From assembly GCA_900766575.1 (NCBI GenBank), contig CAAFVW010000116.1:12866-76865 (forward strand): 64,000 nucleotides of DNA. The letters run 5' to 3'. The translations under genes were made by a program, and so were the position numbers. Numbering within the stretch: position 1 is the first letter of the stretch; each line of letters opens with the position of its first letter. The notes beneath the pieces are model-generated. The model was not told the origin of the DNA, did no database searches, and saw only the letters and a program-made list of their open reading frames with translations. This document shows, piece after piece, positions 16,358 through 22,627 of this stretch. This DNA comes from Lachnospiraceae bacterium. Lineage in GTDB: Bacteria > Bacillota > Clostridia > Lachnospirales > Lachnospiraceae.

Positions 16358-16714
16358 ATGAAAAACTTTGAAGATATGGACAATAAAGAATTTGCCTTCA
16401 CTTGCCTAGACGAGCTGAAAAAGGCAGGAAAACTAAACACGGCAACACTTGCTACCATGACCAATCCAAGCGTGTGCCACGACCTATTCCACAGCAGTCA
16501 TTTTCCCGTACTGCTGGAAGCCCCAAACGAATGCTCGAATGAAGAATTGCGGTCGCTTTGCCATGTAGGAAACAAGCGGCGTTACTACCAGAACCGCATC
16601 ACCGCAGAGGGGCGAACTTTCGTGGTAACAAACCACTGGTATGGTCCTGGGCGTTCCATGCCGGATAACCGCACTCCATTTCTGGAATGGGTATTGGCAC
16701 TCACTAAAAACTGA
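16358..16714 (+). CDS. Unknown 118-aa protein, opposite-strand moron in the packaging module
   Basis: Reads against all surrounding late genes, between portal and large terminase. Its ATG has CGGAGGA 7 bases upstream. The protein is soluble, with an acidic helical N-terminus (NFEDMDNKEFAFTCLDELKK). A His/Cys/Asn-rich middle follows (NPSVCHDLFHSSHFPVLLE), then a C-terminal half with NKRRYYQNRI and NHWYGPGRSMPDNRT. I do not recognise the family. The last 11 bases overlap the terL 3' end. It has its own promoter-like region, as expected for a lysogenically expressed moron, but the role is unknown. Confidence 0.75.
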   Translation: MKNFEDMDNKEFAFTCLDELKKAGKLNTATLATMTNPSVCHDLFHSSHFPVLLEAPNECSNEELRSLCHVGNKRRYYQNRITAEGRTFVVTNHWYGPGRSMPDNRTPFLEWVLALTKN

Positions 16715-18296
16715 TGATGCCGCGCTCGTCATAAACACTGCCGGAAGTGCCACCGTTTCGGATACAACGGTCAAGCCCCATGATGAGGGCAACGATACCA
16801 TCGATCTTTTCCACAGAGCGTTCCTTGTCCGGCTTGATGTTACCCGCCGGGTCCTGACGCATGACCACATTCTGTGCCATCCATTTCAGAACAGGATTGC
16901 CGCCGTGAACGATGTTTCCTTCCATCAACAGCTTGTACAGCTCCTTGGACGGCGGGGACATATCCTTAAAGCCCTGCCCGAAAGGAACCATCAGAAAGCC
17001 TTCGTCCTCAAGGTTCTGCACCATCTGGGTCGCATTCCATCGGTCATAGGCAATCTCCTTGATGTGGTAGTGTGTACCCAGATCCATGATGAACTGCTCG
17101 ATGAATCCATAGTGGATCACATTGCCCTCGGTAGTGTTGATGTACCCTTGGCGTTTCCAGACATCGTACAGCACATGGTCACGCCGACAGCGAAGCTCCA
17201 GCGTTTCCTCCGGCAACCAGAAAAACGGAAGAACGATATACTTCTCATCCTCTGACCGAGGAGGAAAGACCAGAACAAAAGCGGTAATATCCGAGGTGCT
17301 GGAAAGGTCAAGTCCAGCATAGCAGTCACGCCCCTCCAGAGCCTCCACATCAATAGGTAGCTTTCCACGGTCGTAAATATGCTCTGGAATCCAGACCACC
17401 GTGGAGTTCGTCCACATATTCAAGCGGAGCTGTTTGAACACATTCTCTTCTGCAGGATTTTCCAGAGCGTTCTTGTAGGCTTCCCGTACTCGTTCCACTG
17501 AAATGGTGTGTCCGAGGGAAGGGTTGGCCTTATACCAGTTCGCTTCATCATTCCAGTCATCGCCCTCTGCCAAGCCATACACGACCGGATAGAAGGTGGA
17601 ATCCTTCTTACGACCGTTCTTGATGTCCAGGGCTTTGGTGTGTAATTCATAACAGATGCTCTGCTTATCCGTACCGGCCGTGGTAATGATAAAGAACAAC
17701 GGCTGCTCACGAGCATCGCCGGAACCTTTGGTAAGGACATCGTAGAGCTTACGGTTCGGCTGTGCGTGTATCTCATCAAATACCAGACCCGACACATTCA
17801 GACCATGCTTGGTACCTGTTTCAGCAGAAAGCACCTGGTAAAATCCAGCGTTGCTGTAGTTGACGATACGCTTGGTGGCGGCGGTGATCTTAGACCGCTT
17901 CATCAGTGCTGGGGACATCTGAACCATCTGCTTTGCCACATCGAAAACGATGGATGCCTGGTTTCGGTCACACGCAGCACCGTAGACTTCAGCACTTGCT
18001 TCTCCATCTGCATATAGCAGATAAAGGGCAATCGCCGCAGCCAGCTCGGACTTGCCCTGTTTCTTCGGAATTTCGACATAGGCGGTAAGGAATTGCCGCT
18101 TGCCATCCGCGCGGACAATGCCGAAAATATCCCGGACGATCTGCTCCTGCCAGGGAAGGAGCAAGAACTTCTGCCCAGCCCACTTGCCCTTGGTGTGGCA
18201 GAGGTTCTGGATGAAGGTCACGGCTCGGTCGGCTTTCTTTTTATCATAATGAGAAGTCGGGAGCATGAATGGGGAAGGTGTGTATTGGAACGCCAT
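16704..18296 (-). CDS. terL: Terminase large subunit (TerL)
   Basis: A 530-aa packaging motor. The ATPase domain has a Walker A-like VEIPKKQGKSEL (about residues 75-87) and Walker B GLVFDEIHAQ. The C-terminal RNase H-like nuclease has GLDLSSTSDITAF with DRCI further on. The overall pattern matches the Terminase_1 large subunits of HK97-like phages. The ATG at 18,296 shares one base with the TerS stop (TGATG). Its 3' end overlaps the convergent plus-strand gene by 11 bases. Confidence 0.96.
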   Translation of the reverse strand: MAFQYTPSPFMLPTSHYDKKKADRAVTFIQNLCHTKGKWAGQKFLLLPWQEQIVRDIFGIVRADGKRQFLTAYVEIPKKQGKSELAAAIALYLLYADGEASAEVYGAACDRNQASIVFDVAKQMVQMSPALMKRSKITAATKRIVNYSNAGFYQVLSAETGTKHGLNVSGLVFDEIHAQPNRKLYDVLTKGSGDAREQPLFFIITTAGTDKQSICYELHTKALDIKNGRKKDSTFYPVVYGLAEGDDWNDEANWYKANPSLGHTISVERVREAYKNALENPAEENVFKQLRLNMWTNSTVVWIPEHIYDRGKLPIDVEALEGRDCYAGLDLSSTSDITAFVLVFPPRSEDEKYIVLPFFWLPEETLELRCRRDHVLYDVWKRQGYINTTEGNVIHYGFIEQFIMDLGTHYHIKEIAYDRWNATQMVQNLEDEGFLMVPFGQGFKDMSPPSKELYKLLMEGNIVHGGNPVLKWMAQNVVMRQDPAGNIKPDKERSVEKIDGIVALIMGLDRCIRNGGTSGSVYDERGIISF

Positions 18297-18769
18297 CACG
18301 AATCACCTCCCAGCAGAGCTTCCATCTCATCGGTAGGATCGGTGTTACCCTCACCGCCAACGATACGGCTCCGGGCAGAGGGTGTCAGACCAAACTGCTC
18401 ACAGAACTTCAGCATTATTTTCATATTTGTCTGGGCGATGGACACCTGCGGTACCTGTTGGAGGTAGCCGTTGGGAGTACGCACCATCGTACCGTGCTGG
18501 CTGATGAACTCCTCCGCTTCCTTCCAACGGGCGTATGCCTGACAGTATCCGGCAAACGCCGCCATATCCATTTCAGTCAGCAGACCCATCTGCTCCAGCG
18601 TTTTGCCCATACGCTTCCATTCCTTCTTGGCTTCATCTTCCAGCCAGGACGGGCAACGAGGGGCTTTCTTTGCGGGCTTCGGCTCATTGGGATTGAGCGG
18701 TCTGCCGCCAGGATTGCCCTCTAGCACCTTCAGTGCGGTCGGCTTTGGTTTTCTTCCTCTCTGTGCCAT
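18296..18769 (-). CDS. terS: Terminase small subunit (P27 family)
   Basis: A 157-aa DNA-recognition subunit. It has the family opening AQRGRKPKPTALKVLEGNPGGRPLN, followed by P-rich and WLEDEAKKEWKRM segments and a C-terminal FGLTPSARSRI motif. It would bind the pac/cos region and hand DNA to TerL. GGAGGTGGAGCCG precedes the ATG at 18,769; an upstream in-frame extension lacks a site. Here TerS is about 7.6 kb from the HNH gene that usually sits next to it. Confidence 0.93.
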   Translation of the reverse strand: MAQRGRKPKPTALKVLEGNPGGRPLNPNEPKPAKKAPRCPSWLEDEAKKEWKRMGKTLEQMGLLTEMDMAAFAGYCQAYARWKEAEEFISQHGTMVRTPNGYLQQVPQVSIAQTNMKIMLKFCEQFGLTPSARSRIVGGEGNTDPTDEMEALLGGDS

Positions 18770-18877
18770 CGGCTCCACCTCCTTTCGCAAAAATGGCAAC
18801 AAAAAAAGACCCATTTCAGAGTCCCGTAAATATCCGTATACGAGAAACAGACCCTTTCGGGTGCTGTTCTCTGCTGT

Positions 18878-19117
18878 TTAGTTGTACTCTTTCAGCAGGA
18901 TCGCAAGGGCGGTCTGGGTGGTTTCATCTTCCGGCTCGATGTCCCAGCCCCTGTCGTAGTTGGCGGTAATCTTGCCGTTGATGCGAATCTCCAGCTTGGA
19001 AATCCGTCCCTCATCGATGCCCCACTCGCTACCTTCTTCGTAGTGCTTGACCCAATACTTGCAAGCGATGTAACTGCCGTCCTTCTGGGGTACTCCAATC
19101 GTTCCTTTACTCCACAT
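18878..19117 (-). CDS. Small conserved phage protein of unknown function
   Basis: 79 aa with a patterned beta-rich sequence (GSYIACKYWVKHYEEGSEWGI, then ISKLEIRINGKITANYDRGW) and an acidic tail. No catalytic motif is seen. Proteins like this recur in Firmicute mobile elements beside amidoligase genes. It lies between the amidoligase cassette and TerS and is preceded by one copy of the interspersed repeat. GGAGGAAAGCATT sets the start. The function is not known. Confidence 0.8.
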   Translation of the reverse strand: MWSKGTIGVPQKDGSYIACKYWVKHYEEGSEWGIDEGRISKLEIRINGKITANYDRGWDIEPEDETTQTALAILLKEYN

Positions 19118-19146
19118 AATGCTTTCCTCCGTTTTTCTGGTGTTTT

Positions 19147-19220
19147 CCCTTTCGGTAGTGGCATATTAACTCTAAAACACACATATATCCAGGAAATCCG
19201 GCATCATATAGTACACAAAT
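19147..19220 (-). repeat. Interspersed composite repeat, copy R1
   Basis: The core at 19,147-19,187 contains CTACCGAAAGGGAAAACA with an upstream TTTTAGAGTTAATATG on the minus strand. A decayed half of the associated inverted repeat lies at 19,200-19,220. It sits just 5' of the 79-aa gene. It can be read as a short ORF beginning MCVLELICHYRKGK. Confidence 0.75.
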
Positions 19221-19293
19221 ATCAGCAAGAAAAATCGGGTAGATCGTACCCATAACGACCAAAAGAGCCAGTCGGTTCTTTGGTGCTGTCAGC

Positions 19294-19725
19294 TTAGTTT
19301 ACGCTGAAAAGGTAGCCATGCAGCTTTTCATGTCCTCCCTTGAGGTAGTCCATGTTGCCGCTGATTTCAACCAGTCCCTCCAGCTTGCAGCCGTTCTGCT
19401 GGAAAAGCCATGCGGTATCAACCGCACTGCTCCAGCCGGAAGAAAAGGTGAATTTCTCAATACCGTACTTCCGCAGGGTGGTGACCAGCAGTTCCACATC
19501 CTTGTCCCAGACAACATCGTTGATGTCCAGGAGTTCGTTGCCATTCTCTCTGGCTTTGTCGTACTCTCGCCAGATGCGAGGTGCGGCACCGCCAAGGCTG
19601 GCAATGCGTTCCATAAGGGCTTTGTGTTCGGCTCGGATGCTATCCTTGCCAGCATCATCAGCGGCATCATACTGCTTTTTCAGCTCGGTTTCCTGCTGGT
19701 AGATTTCTTCAAAAATGTTCTTCAT
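19294..19725 (-). CDS. Hypothetical protein of the amidoligase cassette
   Basis: 143 aa with an N-terminal coiled-coil-like helix (about residues 1-40, IYQQETELKKQYDAADD). A C-terminal domain has FTFSSGWSSAVDTAWLFQQNG and LEISGNMDYLKGGHEKLHGYLF-like residues. I do not recognise a function. It is preceded by repeat copy R2 and GGAGGATACCACC. In frame upstream, the repeat adds a possible leader (MCVSEVICYYRKEK), which may be translated. Confidence 0.8.
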   Translation of the reverse strand: MKNIFEEIYQQETELKKQYDAADDAGKDSIRAEHKALMERIASLGGAAPRIWREYDKARENGNELLDINDVVWDKDVELLVTTLRKYGIEKFTFSSGWSSAVDTAWLFQQNGCKLEGLVEISGNMDYLKGGHEKLHGYLFSVN

Positions 19726-19754
19726 GGTGGTATCCTCCGTTTTGTGTGTTTTTT

Positions 19755-19860
19755 CCTTTCGGTAGTAGCATATTACCTCTGAAACACACATATATCCAGG
19801 AATATCGGAGCCATAATGTATACAAACATTCAAGCAGAAATCTGTGTATATTATGGCTCC
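19755..19860 (-). repeat. Interspersed composite repeat, copy R2, with long inverted repeat
   Basis: The core at 19,755-19,793 holds CTACCGAAAGGAAAAAACA with TCAGAGGTAATATG upstream. Next to it is an 18-bp inverted repeat (19,807-19,824 and 19,843-19,860; GGAGCCATAATGTATACA arms, two mismatches) with a loop containing TTCTGCTTGAATG. It lies between the DUF4314 gene and the 143-aa gene. Confidence 0.85.
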
Positions 19861-19867
19861 GTAGCTC

Positions 19868-20089
19868 CTAGATTTTCTGGCAACGGTCGATGCCATGCAG
19901 GACATTCAGACTGCCGCCGTTGTCCCAAGCCACCATGATGGAGCCGGTATCATCGACCCCTGTCACTGTGCCGCAGGTGCCGATGGGTGGGGCCTGTTGA
20001 TCGTCCATTTCCAGAAGCCGGACACGGCATCCCACAGGGTAGCGGTTGCGAAGCTCTGCCAACTGCTCAGTGGTTATAAATCGCATCAT
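19868..20089 (-). CDS. DUF4314 domain protein
   Basis: A 73-aa protein with the DUF4314 signature: LRNRYPVGCRVRLLEMDD, then APPIGTCGTVTGVDDTG and MVAWDNGGSLNVL. This is an SH3-like beta barrel of unknown role that is frequent in Firmicute prophages near amidoligase and MTase genes. It overlaps the end of the gamma-glutamylcyclotransferase gene by 23 bases, so the two are translationally coupled. Confidence 0.88.
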   Translation of the reverse strand: MMRFITTEQLAELRNRYPVGCRVRLLEMDDQQAPPIGTCGTVTGVDDTGSIMVAWDNGGSLNVLHGIDRCQKI

Positions 20090-20582
20090 ACCTATCCGCC
20101 CCCTTCATGAATTTGTTCGCCTGCCACGCATCAGTGCTGTCTGCTACTGCCTGTTTGAGAATTTGGTCATCATAGCCGAAACGATGATAACCTTCCAGGC
20201 AGATGTCGAAGTAATGCTGCCGAGGACACCCCAGCTTGCGCTTGCCCTGCATAATGTAAATGAGGGCATCGACCGTGGCAATTTTCTCGCCATCGACAAG
20301 AGAATGCATCTCAACCGTGATTGTCTTTTTTTCATAGAAATCGGGATACCCCTCGTAGCGGTCAAGCCAGGATTCATCCCGTTCGCTGATCTTCCAGACC
20401 AGCAAGGGAACCGTATATCCCTTTTTCGGCTCTACCGTGAGGTAGTTTCCACTCTGGCTTCCTTTGAACAGAAGCCGGTAGTCAGTCAGCACTGCAGTTC
20501 CAACATAGACAGCATCGGGGCAACGCTGGGCCATTTGTGCCACTGACAGGTTGCTGCCGTAGGCTAAGTAATATTTGCTCAT
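20067..20582 (-). CDS. Gamma-glutamylcyclotransferase-like (AIG2/GGCT family) protein
   Basis: 171 aa. The N-terminal LAYGSNLSVAQM is the substrate-binding loop of the AIG2/GGCT fold. The ERDESWLDRYEGYPDFY stretch carries the catalytic-Glu candidate. The C-terminal part has KLGCPRQHYFDICLEGY. Known members release 5-oxoproline from gamma-glutamyl amines. The next gene upstream encodes an amidoligase, and such pairs are known to make and break gamma-glutamyl or peptide-like linkages (Iyer and Aravind described the association). The target here is unknown. Confidence 0.9.
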   Translation of the reverse strand: MSKYYLAYGSNLSVAQMAQRCPDAVYVGTAVLTDYRLLFKGSQSGNYLTVEPKKGYTVPLLVWKISERDESWLDRYEGYPDFYEKKTITVEMHSLVDGEKIATVDALIYIMQGKRKLGCPRQHYFDICLEGYHRFGYDDQILKQAVADSTDAWQANKFMKGADRYDAIYNH

Positions 20583-20627
20583 TTCGTTTCCATCCTTTCT
20601 GAAGGGCTTACCCTCCTACCACCTTAA

Positions 20628-20643
20628 GACCGCCGAAGCGGTC
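20628..20643 (-). other. Strong UUCG hairpin between amidoligase and GGCT genes
   Basis: GACCGC-TTCG-GCGGTC on the minus strand, with no T tract after it. It is probably an RNA stability or partial-attenuation element in the cassette mRNA rather than a terminator. Confidence 0.6.
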
Positions 20644-20668
20644 AGAAGGGGGCCTGAGGCTAAGTCCT

Positions 20669-21613
20669 TCAAGCGGCGCGCCCGTGACGGAAAGCTGTGT
20701 CACCGTCCAGGTTGCGTGTCAGAATTTCTCTCGCCGTGGCAAATTCCTCGCCAATGAATCCCAGCCGGAGAAGCCAAGTCCGCATAGCGTATTTCGGATT
20801 CTCGACCTGCGGCTCTTTTGGGCTTGCACTTTTTACCGTCTTTGCCATCTGGCTCAGTGCAAGGCAAAGCTGGATGTAGCTTTTCATTTCTCCGGCGTGA
20901 AGCCCACCCCTGCGCTTGCCATCCGCATTGGCAAATTGGAAGCATCGGAATTCGATGGTACCGTGGGTGAAACAAGCGTGGTAATTCAGCATTCTGTATC
21001 GGCTGTGGTTGTAATGGGCGTTTCGGTTTTCGTAGCGGTTGTTGGCGTACCAGATATCAGCCAAATCTTCCATAGTCTTCGGCTTGCGACGGTTCAGCCT
21101 TCCAAGAAAATCTGGGTCAACCGTCCGGCAGTAGTTGCTGATACGGTTGCGGTCAAGCCGAAGGGCAGAAATCAGAAGGCTCTCATGGCTTGCCATGATG
21201 TTTGCCAGATTCCGCAGGCTGTTCGGTGTGTGGTCATCCAGTCCAATGTGGATGTGGACTCCGCACATATGGGCTGGGTCGCTTTTTGCACCCTTGTACC
21301 GGAGCTGGCGGAGGATTTCCTGCAAGTCCTCGATGTCATCGTAGCGAAGGATGGGCGTTCCCATCTCGGTTCGCTCATCATCGTGCTGTGCCTGAATGCT
21401 GGAATCCCGTGTAATTTTCCAGGTGCGACCCTGGTTGTCTTTGCAGCTCCAAGCCTTGTAAGCTCCGCCAAGGTAGCGAACCGTGTCTTCGGTGTGGAAG
21501 TAGGTTGCGATGGTCTTGCAAGCCTGCTCCCGTGTGATGTTGTACATCTCCACCTCAACACCGATGGTCTGCTTTTTCATTTCTTCAATCTGGGTTCTGG
21601 TCTTTTCGTTCAT
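20669..21613 (-). CDS. Amidoligase enzyme (COOH-NH2 ligase, glutamine-synthetase-like fold)
   Basis: 314 aa. The start has TIGVEVEMYNITREQA (metal-binding Glu pair). The core has WKITRDSSIQAQ, then EMGTPILRYDDIEDLQ, CGVHIHIGLDD and HGTIEFRCFQFANADGK. These are the signature blocks of Amidoligase_2 family proteins, which join a carboxylate to an amine using ATP. The last 44 residues (ENPKYAMRTWLLRLG onward) form a separate module also found in the neighbouring protein. Repeat copy R3 precedes the gene. The substrate is unknown; the GGCT-like partner downstream suggests a glutamyl or peptide bond. Confidence 0.9.
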   Translation of the reverse strand: MNEKTRTQIEEMKKQTIGVEVEMYNITREQACKTIATYFHTEDTVRYLGGAYKAWSCKDNQGRTWKITRDSSIQAQHDDERTEMGTPILRYDDIEDLQEILRQLRYKGAKSDPAHMCGVHIHIGLDDHTPNSLRNLANIMASHESLLISALRLDRNRISNYCRTVDPDFLGRLNRRKPKTMEDLADIWYANNRYENRNAHYNHSRYRMLNYHACFTHGTIEFRCFQFANADGKRRGGLHAGEMKSYIQLCLALSQMAKTVKSASPKEPQVENPKYAMRTWLLRLGFIGEEFATAREILTRNLDGDTAFRHGRAA

Positions 21614-21643
21614 AATATGTACCGTCCTTTGCGTGTTTGTTTT

Positions 21644-21745
21644 CCCTTTCGGTAGTCACATATTCGCTCTATAAGCACATATTATCAAGTTAATAACGGG
21701 GCATAATGTACACAATCATTCAGAGCGAAAATTGTGTACATTATG
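21644..21745 (-). repeat. Interspersed composite repeat, copy R3, with perfect inverted repeat
   Basis: The core at 21,644-21,682 has CTACCGAAAGGGAAAACA with TATAGAGCGAATATG upstream. A 15-bp perfect inverted repeat (CATAATGTACACAAT, 21,702-21,716 and 21,731-21,745) is next to it, with loop TTCGCTCTGAATG. It is placed between the 263-aa gene and the amidoligase. It can be read as a GTG-initiated leader whose TGA overlaps the amidoligase ATG. Confidence 0.88.
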
Positions 21746-21750
21746 GCGTT

Positions 21751-22542
21751 TTAGTCCTCTTCGACCTCCGCCTTTGCAGCCTTCGCAGCCGCCCGTTTTG
21801 CCTTCTGGTCAGCCTTGAATTTCTCGGCTTCCTCATCGGTGCGGAAAGCAGAATGACCGACTAACTTCTCCATCAGAACCTTGCGGGTGTCTTTGCTATC
21901 CTTGCCGCCCAAGCCAAGCTGGATGAGCCAGATGCGGAAATAGTATTTTTCATTCTCCGGCTTCTGCTCGGCAGGACTGACCCGCTTGGTTTCCTTGGCC
22001 TTGGCAAGCATTGCCGCTGCCAGCTCCGTGTAGGCTTTGCTACGCTCCGGCTCATTGGAAAGCGGAAAGATAAGGATCACCGCCGTGTCGGAAAAGCTGA
22101 TGCCCCTGGTTTCGCCCAGGTTCGCCCAGAAAAGGCTGAGAAACTCGTCCTTGGTGGTTGGCGGATTGTCCTGCAAAGCCGCCACCAGCCCCTCGCTGAC
22201 CGCCACACCAGCCCGACCAGTTGCCTTGTTCAGAAGGTACTGCTTGCTGTGGAGCATGAATACCAGATTCTTGAGCTGGACACCATCCATAGCCTCGATG
22301 GGGAGGTTGATGTTCAGATACTCAATGGTCGGCTCTACAAAGCCGTTTTCCTCCAGGAATGCCCGGAACTCGGCTTTTTCCTCTTCCGTTTCGGAAGTGA
22401 TGACTCCATCCCGGTCAATGAGGTAGGGACCGACTGCATAAGCGAAGCTCGGTGGTCCCATGTAGCGGAGTTCCTTGCCGGAATACTCTGCGATGGCTTT
22501 CGCCATTGCTTTTCTGTCAGATGATACTGTTTCAATTCGCAT
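21751..22542 (-). CDS. Unknown protein sharing a C-terminal module with the amidoligase
   Basis: 263 aa. The N-terminal two thirds (ELRYMGPPSFAYAVGPYLIDRDG, then EYLNINLPIEAMDGVQLKNLV) matches no family I can name. It resembles proteins loosely labelled virulence-related in Firmicute prophages. Residues 196-235 align with the amidoligase C-terminus: ENxKYxxRxWLxxLGxxG, then RxxLxxxLxGxxAFR. A Lys/Ala/Glu-rich tail ends the protein. GCAAAGGAGGCATACATT sets ATG 22,542. It probably works with the amidoligase; the role is unknown. Confidence 0.82.
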   Translation of the reverse strand: MRIETVSSDRKAMAKAIAEYSGKELRYMGPPSFAYAVGPYLIDRDGVITSETEEEKAEFRAFLEENGFVEPTIEYLNINLPIEAMDGVQLKNLVFMLHSKQYLLNKATGRAGVAVSEGLVAALQDNPPTTKDEFLSLFWANLGETRGISFSDTAVILIFPLSNEPERSKAYTELAAAMLAKAKETKRVSPAEQKPENEKYYFRIWLIQLGLGGKDSKDTRKVLMEKLVGHSAFRTDEEAEKFKADQKAKRAAAKAAKAEVEED

Positions 22543-22558
22543 AATGTATGCCTCCTTT

Positions 22559-22596
22559 GCTTTGGGTAGTACATTAATCACTCTGAAGGGCATATA
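22559..22596 (-). repeat. Interspersed repeat, degenerate copy R4
   Basis: TTCAGAGTGATTAATG followed by CTACCCAAAGCAAAGG on the minus strand, aligned with the cores of R1-R3 but with several changes and no inverted repeat. It is 5' of the 263-aa gene at the same distance as the other copies. Confidence 0.55.
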
Positions 22597-22627
22597 AGTC
22601 AAGCAAATCGAGCAATCTTTATCATCT

